Positions 12,346-23,413 of a stretch of 64,000 nucleotides of DNA are shown here, in pieces; within the stretch, counting starts at the first letter, position 1; each line of letters starts with the position of its first letter. The stretch lies in the NCBI GenBank assembly GCA_013400115.1, contig VXBP01007153.1, positions 80,974-144,973 of the forward strand, read 5' to 3'. A program made the translations under genes and the position numbers. The notes under the pieces are model-generated. The model ran no database searches, was not told the DNA's origin, and saw only the letters and a list, made by a program, of their open reading frames with translations. The DNA comes from Rhinopomastus cyanomelas. Taxonomy: Eukaryota; Chordata; Aves; Bucerotiformes; Rhinopomastidae.

Positions 12346-12508
12346 TTGGTAGAGCATGGGACTCTGAATTCCTGGGGTCATGGGTTTGAGCCCCACGTAG
12401 GACATCTTGAGACAGTACTGTAGGCTTACCCTGCTAGAGCAGGGAGGGGTTGGACTTAGATCATCTTTCGAGGTCCCTTCCAACCTCTAACATTGTGTGA
12501 TTCTGTTT
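12331..12508 (+). mobile_element. tRNA-headed SINE with CR1-like tail, copy 1
   Basis: Three parts in order. 12331-12402 is a tRNA-like head, closest to tRNA-Lys(CTT) in its D arm, anticodon stem and T arm. It has a perfect A box TGGCTCAGTTGG (12338-12349) and a near-perfect B box GGTTTGAGCCC (12383-12393), the RNA polymerase III internal promoter. 12402 to about 12440 is a short body (ATCTTGAGACAGTACTGTAG..). From about 12440 the sequence becomes a CR1-type tail (GGTTGGACTTAGATCATC..CCTTCCAACCTCTAACATT) ending near TGTGATTCTG. The anticodon loop reads CTCTGAA, so position 36 is G instead of T. The acceptor stem no longer pairs well, so this is not a working tRNA gene. The same three-part structure recurs at 51661. 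SINEs with tRNA heads and CR1 tails are known in passerines (TguSINE1, tRNA-Ile-derived). A Lys-type head is not one I know. Confidence 0.82.
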
Positions 12509-14042
12509 CTAAGAGATGTTTTCACACCTTTTTAGCCAGGGAGATTCCACAAAGCCCCCAGCAGCCTGTAACAGTACTTCCTTTGTTTAGGTTCCACAGG
12601 TTGTTTGATATGTAACATAAACTCCTTTTGCACCAGTTAAAGCTGATTTTATTTGTAGACACACGCTTGCAGGCATAAAAATCTATACATGTTTTGCAAG
12701 GGTGTAATTAATGATGACAAAAACAATGACATCCACTGACAAAATGAGTCTTTGGTAACGGAATGATCAAAACAAATCCTACTCTCTTCCTGAAGTCCCA
12801 ATGTATTATTTAAAACGTCATCAGCTATGTTTATGCTTCCCAAACCTTTCAAACACAAGCAAGGCACGCTGGTACCTAGGTAACCGACCCAACTCTGAGA
12901 CCAGCACTGACCTGAACTCAGCACTGGATCTTCTCTCAAGTTTTAAAGTAACAATAACTGGTCCCTAGAAGTGACCCCGGGGATGACTGTCATTGCTAGA
13001 CCCAGGCTTACCAAATCCTAGAAGCACTAATTGAAATGCTGTACGACCAAGAATATGAACTTTTTGACAAAAGGCAGTATGACAGTTCACATATATAGCT
13101 CGTGTTTACAGTATTCTCAAAAAAAATACCACAAGGCACCTTCTATGTTTTACCAGAGCTCCTGCAGCTCTTCAAGTACGTAAGAAGACGCTGAGAATTG
13201 CCTTAACATTAAAACAAAAGAATTATTTTCTGTCTGGAAGGTTCTGCAGGTTCAAAACTACAGCACCTCATAAACAAAGCCTAAAAAACCAGCTAAGGTT
13301 TGCAGATGCTGGAGCAGCACTTCCCTCTTGCAGACGAACACTGCCCTCCTACACGCAGAAAAACACTCCAGTTACGAAACATAAAGAAAGAGCAACAATC
13401 AGCAGTGCAAAAAGAAACTTCTCTGGTTCACGAGCAATTCTGAAGGGTTCAACATATTGCTTAGGAGCAATCCTCGTTTTTCTTTCTAAAAATTGAGTTA
13501 GTAAAATATATATTTACAAATATTCATATTTTTTAATATTGATACAAATTTTTACATTTATACAAAGTTTATATAATCTTTACATAAAGTATATAATTTA
13601 AAATTTATATATTTTTACATTTATACAAATTTTTATATAATTTTATATAAATTTTTATATTTATAAATATTTATAAAGTGAAGAAAATTTCAAAACGGAA
13701 GTTTTTCTTTGAGGCAAAGCTGACATATGCACCTATGACAAAACAAGAGTAAGAATGCTGTTTTGAAAAATCTAGGAATCTTTCAGCTTCCTCAAACTGT
13801 TTTTTTGCCAGAAAATTGATGTAACAAACTTCAGAGCATTTTAGCACTGAAAGTCATAGCTAAAAATGTTTTAACTGGAACACTGAATGAGCCTGTAACG
13901 AAATACTGAGCGACTGTATTGGTACTTCCAAAATATTTCACTTTTTTTGCTTCATCTTTGATTGTTTCCAGTTGGGTAGTTGCCTTCCCTTTCCCAACTG
14001 TAGACCTACGGAGGTCACAGGCTCCCGGACTCACTGAACGAC
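12509..14042. other. Intronic DNA with an AT-rich tandem tract
   Basis: Unique sequence except the tract at 13501-13678. No exon or RNA recognised. Confidence 0.5.
13501..13678. repeat. AT-rich degenerate tandem repeat
   Basis: Nearly pure A/T. The motif TTTTTACATTTATACAAA starts at 13549 and again at 13612, a spacing of 63 bp, with further TTTATATAAATTT variants between and after. It is a decayed minisatellite or simple-sequence tract. Confidence 0.65.
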
Positions 14043-14138
14043 ACGGGCTGGAAGGGACCTCTGAAGCCTGTGTAGTCCAACCCCCCTGCTAGAGCAACAT
14101 CGCCTACTGAAGCTCGTGTACAAACAGGTCTAGACAGG
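14043..14138 (-). mobile_element. Old CR1 3' fragment
   Basis: GGGCTGGAAGGGACCTCTGAAG..TAGTCCAACCCCCCTGCTAGAGCAAC matches the CR1 tail pattern on the minus strand, with more divergence than neighbouring copies. The terminal ATTCTATG repeats are lost. It is probably an older subfamily. Confidence 0.72.
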
Positions 14139-14602
14139 TCAAAAATACATTTTTAACAAACCCAATAGAGAAAATGTAACTTAAGCAATTTGGAGAGTTT
14201 TCTAGACTATGGGTAATCACACTCAGCTATACATGGCAATGAGGGCAAGACAAAATTATTTAAGGAGAAGACAAGGACAGATCCGAATCAATTTAAAAAA
14301 ACCCAACAAAACAAACCAGCAAAGGTTTATTCCTAGCCTGTTAATGGTGGATGTCTTTGTCTCTGGAACTTTCTAAATAGGATAGAAATATCAAACAGTG
14401 GTAATAAATACAAGGACATGAGCGAAAGACTTCCACACAGAAGGAGAACATGGGCAGGACAGCATGGTAACTGAGAAGAGTACGTGCTGTTCATCTTCTA
14501 GTTCATAGAGTTGCTCAGGAGATTTAAACCAACTTCTTCACATTTTTGAGGAAGGATTTCCTTAGGCAGCTTTAGGGGCTGCCAAAGAAAGCGTACGCAT
14601 GC

Positions 14603-14663
<61 letters not shown>

Positions 14664-16795
14664 CCTACCTACCTATCTATCTCTTTCTCTCTCTCTCTCT
14701 CTAGTCAGCAGTCATGACCTAGTAGTTATTGGGAGTTTCTGAACAGCAAATTCATGAAGGCATCCAAAGCCAAACTCTTATCAAGACATCCTGAAGCAGT
14801 TTTTTAAATGAATGAATTTGGAATGAAACCAAAGCACATCTCCCAATTTAAGATGCAAAGGCACTGAGAAATGAATGATTATAATCACTTGTAGGTGATA
14901 GCATGATGAGTGGGTTTTGGAAGTGCAGTTGTGAAGCTATGGGTGCACAGATCCTTGCCAAAAAAACGCAAGCACCTCCACAACCCCTAACTCATTCTAA
15001 CCACTTAGACTTGACTATACATGAAGTGTTTCAAGGAAGGAGATGTCAGGCTGAGTAAAATGTACGTATGCTGTAATATACACTGTGGATAAACTAAAGA
15101 CTTTAGTTCTTTATGAAGTGTCTATCATTTTTCTGTCTTTTGTAGGTAGAGGATGTAAAGGCAATTGTGAAAAACCACTAGAATAACCTAACTAGTCACT
15201 TATGACCACACACCTCCAGTACCTTTGTTATTTCAGTATCTCTACAAAATCCTTCGGGGTAGTTTCTACTTTTCACTAAAGAGCATCTTGCACTACCTAG
15301 ACTTTTTGAGGGATATGAGATAAAAACAACATTGAAACTCCTCAAAGATTGTATCACATGTAAAATACAACAAGTTGTAGGTATTTGGGCAAGTGGACTG
15401 GCAGGGTGAATTTGTGAGTTTCTGAAACCACTTTACAGAAAATTTTTCATATTGTATAACCTCTGAGCATGCTTTCCATAAAATATTTTCACAAACTGCT
15501 TCCTACTGCAAAGTCCTTACTTAGCATACTGAAGTGTTTGATATATAAGCCCCAACACTGCACTTAGGCATATGTATGTCTTTATATATGCGTATTTTAC
15601 ATATTATGAATAACCACAAAATGTTAAACACACTACATAATCTGGCTAAAAGCCAAAGTTTGACATATCTAAACACATCATCTTAATTTTCACCTGTCTC
15701 TCTTGTTCAAAGACAACTGGAAAAGCAACATAAAGAATAAAAACAGAAAATAAAACACACTTTAACTACCCATTATCAAGGGAATATTGTTTTAACAAGA
15801 TGTATGGAATCACGCTCTCACTACTTATTGAATAATCTTGGTGTTGTTACAAGACAGACAGCAGGGGATCCTTCTTGTATGGGTGGATCCCATCACGGAA
15901 TGGGACAGAGATGTCCCATAAACTACGGTGTCAAAAAGATAACAAATACAGGACTGAGCTTGTAGTGGCAATGCATTTATGTTGGCATACATGGCTCCCA
16001 CAAAGTAACTGCTGTTTGACAAGCACGCAGGCATAACTGATTCTGAGAGTGCTATCATTGTAACACGGATCTCAGGGAGGTTCTCACAAGTCGATCTTCT
16101 GTTTTATGCTCACATATAATAAAGGTCTGTACTTCCCACGGACAGTGGTTTCAAAGATCTTTCAGTAACTCAGTCTTGCAATGACAAATGTAAGCACGCT
16201 TTCTCTTCTTTTGAAATGAAATGAACATTTATGATAATTATTATAAAACAACTTTACTCTTGAGGACATTGGTCCTGAAGCAGGAGTTTCCAACTAGCCC
16301 CATTAACTCAGAGAAATTTTAGGAATTATTCCGCATGTTTCAATACAGTCCTGCTTAGTAAGTGGTAGCTGAGCTAACATTTTTTACATCTTTTTTTTCT
16401 TTTTAATTCACATAGTTTTAGTCAAAAAGAATGGACTCTGGGCAGGCAATTTTTTTTTACTACTTGATTTCTGTGTGTAGCTGATAACAATGCCCACCCT
16501 CACAACTACACGGTATGAGACCCACAGAAATTCAAGATCATCACTAACTGGCCTCAGTGCACGTCCTACTCGCCCAGCTTCTAGACCCTGCTGTGTATGA
16601 TTTGGTCTCACATCCATTATGGAGGTATTAATATAATGACACAGTTGCAAGAAGACCTGAATCCTAATGACTTTTAAAGCTGACTTTAGGTCTGCAGGTA
16701 AAACACCAAGACTGCCCCTTACCTGTCATGTTTGTAGACAGATGGATGGAGACTGTTTCACTTGAGGTTTGGTTTGTTCTAACATAAATATATGA
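14139..16795. other. Unique intronic DNA with a microsatellite
   Basis: Apart from the repeat at 14603-14702, no element, exon or RNA is recognised. Confidence 0.5.
14603..14702. repeat. Compound microsatellite (ATCT)n-(CTAC)3-(CT)n
   Basis: About 14-15 ATCT units, then three CTAC variants, two more CTAT units and a CT-rich run. The long pure ATCT part predicts length polymorphism. Confidence 0.95.
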
Positions 16796-16904
16796 TGATT
16801 CTGATTCCATAACTTCTCCAGTGAAGTGATCCTGCTGTGTCAGGGGGATTGGACTAGATGATCTTTCGGGGTCCCTCCCAATCCCTAATGATTCTATGAT
16901 TCTG
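16796..16904 (+). mobile_element. CR1 tail carrying the composite junction, copy 2
   Basis: Begins TGATTCTGATTCCATAAC (the end of unit A plus linker), continues CTTCTCCAGTGAAGTGATCCTGCTGTG, and ends with the normal unit B tail (GGTCCCTCCCAATCCCTAATGATTCTATG). The junction is base-for-base the same as the reverse complement of 5885-5930. Flanking DNA differs, so the two loci are separate insertions. Confidence 0.9.
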
Positions 16905-19894
16905 CTAGTTTTAACCTGAACTACTGTGTAGGTGCTGCCTTTCATGTCATATGTAGTCCATGACAGGCACATCCTATGAAACCACACAAAGAGAACAGGC
17001 TGCATTTCAGCAAGCATATGTTTAGCTACCTGAGGTCATAAAAAAAGGTGCTATTGTAGCCACAGTTACAAAGCAACTACATACATACACGTACACCAAA
17101 ACTTGGAATTCTAGGCATTTCTGCAAGCCACACGCACACTTATGCAAATGAATGAGCAGAAGATGGAGGGGTGGCGTGGTGATTTAACAGATCAAGGATG
17201 CCACATTTTCCACAAAGAGGCAATTCAGACAAAGGACAATTACCAAACAAGATCTAAACACAGGTATCTTTGGTACATTACTGCCAAATGTCAGCCAGCT
17301 TCTTAAGGCAATCAGTATACAGGACAGGATTTTCTGAATTAATTACCCTGTTTCTATTTTCTTCTGTTTGTATTAGGATCACAGAGGAGCCATCATTACA
17401 ACAACGTGACAACTGTTGGAAATACATTGGATTTAATAGCATCTGCTGTATTTGGCACTCCTTATCTCGTACTTCTGGAAGTAGTTACACAGGGAGTATG
17501 CATGAAGAGTGTCTTTTTCCAGCTCCAGCCCCAGATTTATACAATATTGAATGCAGTGTTAAATTTTGGAACGTATTGCCAGAATCTGACCTGAAGCAGA
17601 ACTGAAAGGGTGCAGCTCATTGAAGAAAGGAAACTTCTTAGAAAGTATCTTCTGAATTCTCCTAGATTTCGTTCGTACCTTAGCTCAAACAAGATTATGT
17701 GGTAAGTAGTTCTGTGCTTTTTCTCTCTCTGTGGAATAACCACAGCTGATAATGCAAACTACCATCAGCCTAGCTGCAGGTATCATAAAGTTTGCATGGC
17801 CATCACGCTGGCATTTCAAAACCACAGGACGAGTCTGGTACCGTGACATTTAAAAAGCAGGAAGTCCCACTCAGTTGCTGTACTGCTAGTCTGTGTCAAT
17901 CATGCGACATGACACACAGCAGAAGTGCTGTCAGGAATACTGTCTACATCCTGAGTGAAAAACAAAACTCTAAAAGTGCATGTGAGGGACAGAAACTATA
18001 GAAATGAGGAAAACATTGACTTACATTGATCCAAGATGTCTGTCGCTATTACTGTTGAAACTCTGCTATGGGCTGAGGTCACAAGACCCTGTAAGCTAAA
18101 ATAGAGAAGCTTCAGCTGAGGGTAACTGAAGCTGCAGCACATTAAAATACATTTTAAGGTCATAGGTATTGACTGGAGTTTTAATTTCTAGGTGTATTTT
18201 TCCCAAGGCACGAAAAGTGACCTCTACTCTTTTGGTCATTTTTCAAGCCTGGAGGGAAGAGATTTCCAGTATTATCCTCTATCTCATTGGAAGTGTGTAC
18301 GTATGTTATACACAGTGCATGACATGACAGTATGATGGTTTCGTTGGCATGCGTTTGGAGTTGCCACATGATTCACAAATGGTGAAATCATACATGATTT
18401 ATGCAGATCCTCCCAAACAAACCTAGAATAAAACCTTCACACAATATCACATCATCCTGTGTCTAGAAAATGTGAATTATACAAAAGAAAACTGAGGTTC
18501 CAAATCTTCAAAAAATGTATTAAAATACATCACAGAGCTTTTTTTCCCTTTCTAGAATGGTAATTTTTTAATTATGTACTTCTGAGGGAGTCTGATAACT
18601 TTAACATCTTAGAAATAGCAATGTAACTTTTTTTTTTAATGCATATGAATAAAGCAGTTTGAAAATCTATTGCATCTTAACCTCCCAGGGCTTAAATAAA
18701 ATGTGTGATCTACTAAGCAGCTAGAAGCTCCTCTTAACCTGTGATATAAAGACTCTACTGTGGGGTTCAGCAAGTGGCAAGATATTGAATTTGTCAGTAG
18801 TTTTGGATCAAACATTCTTTCTCGTGGCCCAAAAGTCACTGTGCTTTTGGGAAAAGAACTGACATGCAAAACAAACCAAAAAAGGAGAAAACAGAAAATA
18901 ATGTCTTGGAAAACGAGCACTAAGAGCAGAGATTTGGAATGACAGAAGGAGAGACACTAGTTAAGTTCAGCTGAGAAAACTGTGTGATGGAAAACCTATC
19001 AGTTTATTACCTGTATTAAGATTCTGCATGATCTCCACCTATGTAAACACATGTTTGTGTACGTGCCGGTGTGAACAGGCATGTGCAGTGTGCAAAAACA
19101 AATTTCCAGGAGGCACTTACAGGCTTTTCTATATCTGAAATGAAGAAAAGCAATTCAAAGACAAGGAATGCAATGAATCTTAACTACAAGAACCCTGAAG
19201 CAGCCAAGAACGCATATCATACGTGTACTTAATGTATTCCTACGAAACAAGGCAGTCGGGCTCGACTGTTGAAAGATGAGTAAAGAAAACAGCACGATTC
19301 TAACAAAAATGACCACTGTGGAGGAAAAAAATAGGCAAAGTTTTCCTAATAAAAAAAGATTGTCGCATTTAATAGTTAAAAAAAATAAAACAACAAATGT
19401 TGTCAAATCATGAGAGCATTTTATGGCTAAAATGTTTATGACAGACTACTAAGTCACGTTTACCAAACCCATTTCACTGTGTGGATGACTGAAGTTTAAT
19501 GAGTGCTTGCTAAGCCTATGAAGAATATTGCCAAGCCTTGATCCTATGGGACAGATGTTACATCATGAGAAAGCTACATCCTAACCATATCTAGCTGCTT
19601 GCCTTCACCTAATGAGAAACACTAGCAAAAAATAGCAAAATGAAATGGAATTACTTGTTCTCTCCACCAGCAGAGAGACTTCCACAAAAGCATTTATGCA
19701 ATCTAAAGACAGTACGTTTGACTATGTGGAATGTAGTCTAATGTGCTCAATGTGTAAGGAGGTAAAGCTCTGTTGACAACAAGCCCAGGTCATTTGACAT
19801 CGAGGAATTTAGTTAGGAAAAATAAAAGGAAAATGTGAGTGGGTAGGTAGGGGGGACAACACTTTAACAAGTGCATAAAGCTTACACTATAGAT
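16905..19894. other. Unique intronic DNA
   Basis: No repeat family or exon recognised. Frames at 17270-17605 and 17406-17594 are open, but the region shows no splice-bounded conserved peptide I can name. Confidence 0.5.
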
Positions 19895-20361
19895 AGGACA
19901 CAGAGCTGCTGGAGGGCGTCCAGCGTAGAGAGAGAGGATGATGAAGGAAGTGGAGCACCTCCCTTATGAGGAGAAGCTGAGGCAGCTGGGTGACTTTAGC
20001 TTGGAGAAGAGGAGACTGAGGGGTGACCTCATTCATGTCTATAAATATTTGAAGGGTGGGTGTCAGGAGGCTCTTCTCAATGTCATCTAGTGATACAATC
20101 AGGGACAATGGGTGTGAGCTGGAACATAGAAGGTTCCACATAAATATGAGAAGGAACTTCTTCATGGTGAGGGTGATGGAGCACTGGAACAGGCTGCCCA
20201 GGGAGGTTGTGGAGTCTCCTTCTCTGGAGATGTTTAAGACCCTCCTGGATGTGTTCCTGTGTGATTTGGTCTAGGTGATCCTGCTGTGTCAGGGGGATTG
20301 GACTAGATGATCTTTTGAGGTCCCTTACAATCCCTAGTGATTCTATGACTCTATGATTCTA
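19895..20361 (+). mobile_element. CR1 LINE, 5'-truncated 3' part
   Basis: Starts at GGACACAGAGCTGCTGGAG, runs through the ORF2 C-terminal segment (FHINMRRNFFMVRVMEHWNRLPREVVESPSL in frame 20056-20274) and ends with three ATTCTATG-type units at about 20361. Well preserved, so comparatively young. Confidence 0.94.
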
Positions 20362-22685
20362 TATCTGAGCTAGTCCTCTGAGGTTACCTGTATAAGCAAA
20401 TGAAATAAATAGGCATTTGTGTGGCAGAATTTATTACAATTAGACCTAATTAGACATCTAAATCAGACTGAATAAACTGTCTCTTAGAGGTGTGTTGATA
20501 ACAATGTGTCAACTAAAAGTGCCTTGATTATGAGTGGTGACAAAAGGCTTTTGATCCTGGCCTGTTGAGGTGAATGGCAAGAGTCAAGGTGTAACCATCT
20601 ACTGTCTGGTGATATCACGCCCTCTTCCAAGACACCAATGAACTAACATTGACTTTCCTGTAGTATACATCTGAAGTTATAATTTGTATTTAGGTTAAAT
20701 AGATGTAAAAGAAGACTATTCTGTACTGACTTCACACATTTCAGATAGATATGATGCCCTAAAATGTATTCCAGGAGACAGCAGAACTCCCATTCAGTTT
20801 GGTTTTCATTCAGGTAATGTGGGAAGACAAGAAACAAAGAATGCTTCTGAAATCCTCAATCCCTTCCTTCCATCAACAGGTGTATGGATATCCCTGTAGC
20901 ACTACATTATATCATCACACGTTTACCTACACTTTGGGTAACAACCCACATCTCTTTCTTGCCTTTTGAATTTTGAAGAATAACTCTTGTTACGGAGTCA
21001 AATGAACCAAAATCTTACGGTCTACACACTCATGCACATACACACAGAAACCAGCCAGGGAATCTTAGGTACTAACATTCATATTTTAAAAACAGCTATT
21101 AAAAAAAAGCCAACAGCATAATGCTTCAAGAAGTCAGAAACTCTGCTGATCCTCATGACAATAGCTACTTAAGCAAAATTTAGTTGTAAGTTAAAAAAAG
21201 TATATAAAATCAGATGGAGCCAAAATCAAAAATTATTAAAAGACATATTTTTATTGTGTGGTAGCTCAGCATAAACTATTCAGTATTATATAGGGTTTGG
21301 CTTTACACTGCTTGTAAGATTAGATGTGACAGTAGCATAGGCCTCTTTAGAGACACATGACAAAGTCAAGCAGCTAGCAAGGGAACAATCACCATTTTGA
21401 TAATCAATTTCAGAGCTGAATTGAATTTCCAGAAATTATTTGAATGAAAATTATCTCACAGCATGACAGTGGTTGGTACATTTGGTTTGAATGAATCAGG
21501 TGGATAAAAACAGAAAAAAAACCCCAATGTATTATTTTGTAAATATTTACAGATTAATTCAAATTTATCAACTATGAAAATTAATCAGAAAGCAGAGTGA
21601 CAGCACCACACACAACTCAGTGATCACCATAAATCCAGACACTGTATCAGATTTCATCAGAATAGAGGTCATGTTTTAAATGAAGGTAGAATTTGTTATG
21701 TATTATTCATCTCTCTGAAAACATTACAAGGTGGGACAACTTTTTTTGTAGTTTATTACCATAGCACATTACAAAATGCATTTGTAAAATGAATGTTTAA
21801 CAGATGAGTCTATGACAAGCCGTTACAAAGCATATTATAAGATGCAAATATTGTTAAAATACGTGTGCATGTTTAATGCATGAATTACAGTCATCAGGCT
21901 TGGTATAAACTGTCATAAAATTTAACAGATCATAGTAAGATACTTAGAAATGGTATCTAAACATAAACTGTGCACAGGGAAATAATGGTACTAAAATTAA
22001 TCCTTGTGTGTAGACTCTGTTTTCCTTTTCTCTCAAAACAAACCAAGTTACGTGATTTCTTTTTCGGTTTGGATGCTCGTATGCAATGTCTAAGAGACAC
22101 TCTTCTTGTAAGCTTTTAAGGCAGCTGGACACTTCAGTCTTCAGAAGACTTTCGTAATCACACTACAGACAGCTCTTCATTAGCCAGGCAGCATTAGGGT
22201 TAGGGTTAGATACACCAATGCTTTACGATTTTTTGCTCGTGCAGAGTTAAAACGCACTGGGTAAGTCTGAATTACTACTTTTTAAGACAGATCTTCTGAG
22301 TAGGTAAACTATTATAAATCCTTAGCTACTCATCAGGGAATATTTCTTCAACAGAGTAGGGAAGAAACGACAGTACTTTTTGAAGTTTGCATGCTTGGTC
22401 AGTGACGCTCAAGTTGCCAGGCGCTACGAGAGCGATTACAGTCTTTTAAAAGTCATTTAATACCGCAAGCAGAACACTGCTCAGGGGAAAGTTCTTTCAG
22501 TTTTTTGGGGTATGTGCACAACACACAGAAAGAGCTATCACCAGGGGACTTCCCAGCTGATTACCGAAACAAAATGTGTCTGCCTGAAAGACACATTTGT
22601 AGAGGTACCATCCAGAAGAGTCCAGCTAAATGGCAGACAAGATCCTAAAAGTAAAGAAATGCCCTACCTCCAAAATACTCTGTTG
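20362..22685. other. Unique AT-rich intronic DNA
   Basis: Nothing recognised except two TTAGGG units near 22195. Confidence 0.5.
22193..22208. repeat. Short telomere-like motif
   Basis: ATTAGGGTTAGGGTTA: two full TTAGGG units plus a partial one. It may be chance. Confidence 0.5.
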
Positions 22686-23413
22686 CAGAGTAACAGATGT
22701 CATCTACCTGGACCTGTGGAAAGCACTCAACACTGTCCTGCACGACACTCTGATCTCTAAACTGGAATGATACAGATTCAATGGATGGACCACTCATTGA
22801 ATAAGGAGCCCAGAAAGCCAACCATGTCCTGGGCTGCATCAAAAGAAGCACCGACAGTCAGTCAAGGGAGGTGACTCTCGCTCTCTACTCCGCACTTGTG
22901 AGACCACACCTGGAGTACTGGGCCCTGTTCTGGAGTCCTCAAGATAAGAAGGACACAGAGCTCCTGGAACATGTCCAGAGGACAGCAACTCAAATGATCA
23001 GAGGGCTGGAGAGCCTTCCCTATGACGACAGGCTGAGCAAGTTGGGGTTGTTCAGCCTGGAGAAGAGGAGGCTCCAAGGTGACCTTCTAGCAGCTTTCCC
23101 ATATCTGAAGGGGGCTACAAGAGAGCTGGGGTAGGGCTTTTTACACAGGTGTGTAGTGAGAAGACAAGGGGAAAGGGTTCCAGACTTGAAGAGGGGAGAT
23201 TTAGGTTAGGCATTAGGAACAAATTCTTTCCTGTGAGGGTGGTGAGATGCTGCCCAAGAAAGTAACGGCAGCCCCATCTCTGGAAGCGTTGAAGGCCAGG
23301 TTGGATGGGGCTCTGAGTAATCTGATCCAGTGAAGGTGTCCCTGCCTATGCAGGGGGTTGAAACTAGATGATCTTTTGGGGTCCCTTCCAACTCTGGCCA
23401 CTCTATGATTCTA
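22686..23413 (+). mobile_element. CR1 LINE of a different subfamily, internally deleted
   Basis: The left part (22686 to about 22798) reads TDVIYLDLWKALNTVLHDTLISKLE, the RT motif A region. The next part jumps to the ORF2 C-terminal region (NHVLGCIKRSTD, then LALYSALVRPHLEYW, then LPYDDRLSKLGLFSLEKRRLQGDLLAAF) and reaches a tail TTTTGGGGTCCCTTCCAACTCTGGCCACTCTATGATTCT. Motif B and the catalytic FADD box are missing. Its text differs from most other copies here, so it belongs to another CR1 lineage. Confidence 0.9.
22690..23134 (+). pseudogene. CR1 ORF2 relic lacking the RT catalytic centre
   Basis: RT motif A is joined almost directly to the C-terminal domain. In the copy at 42319 the same two points are about 480 bp apart, and here only about 130 bp. 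The frame is open from 22871 to 23134. No catalytic activity is possible. Confidence 0.85.

Noticed and set aside
12331..12402. Functional tRNA gene
   Set aside because: The acceptor stem has several mismatches, no Pol III T-run follows the 3' end, and the sequence continues into the SINE body and CR1 tail.
22193..22208. Interstitial telomere
   Set aside because: Only about 2.5 TTAGGG units, which is within chance for this length.
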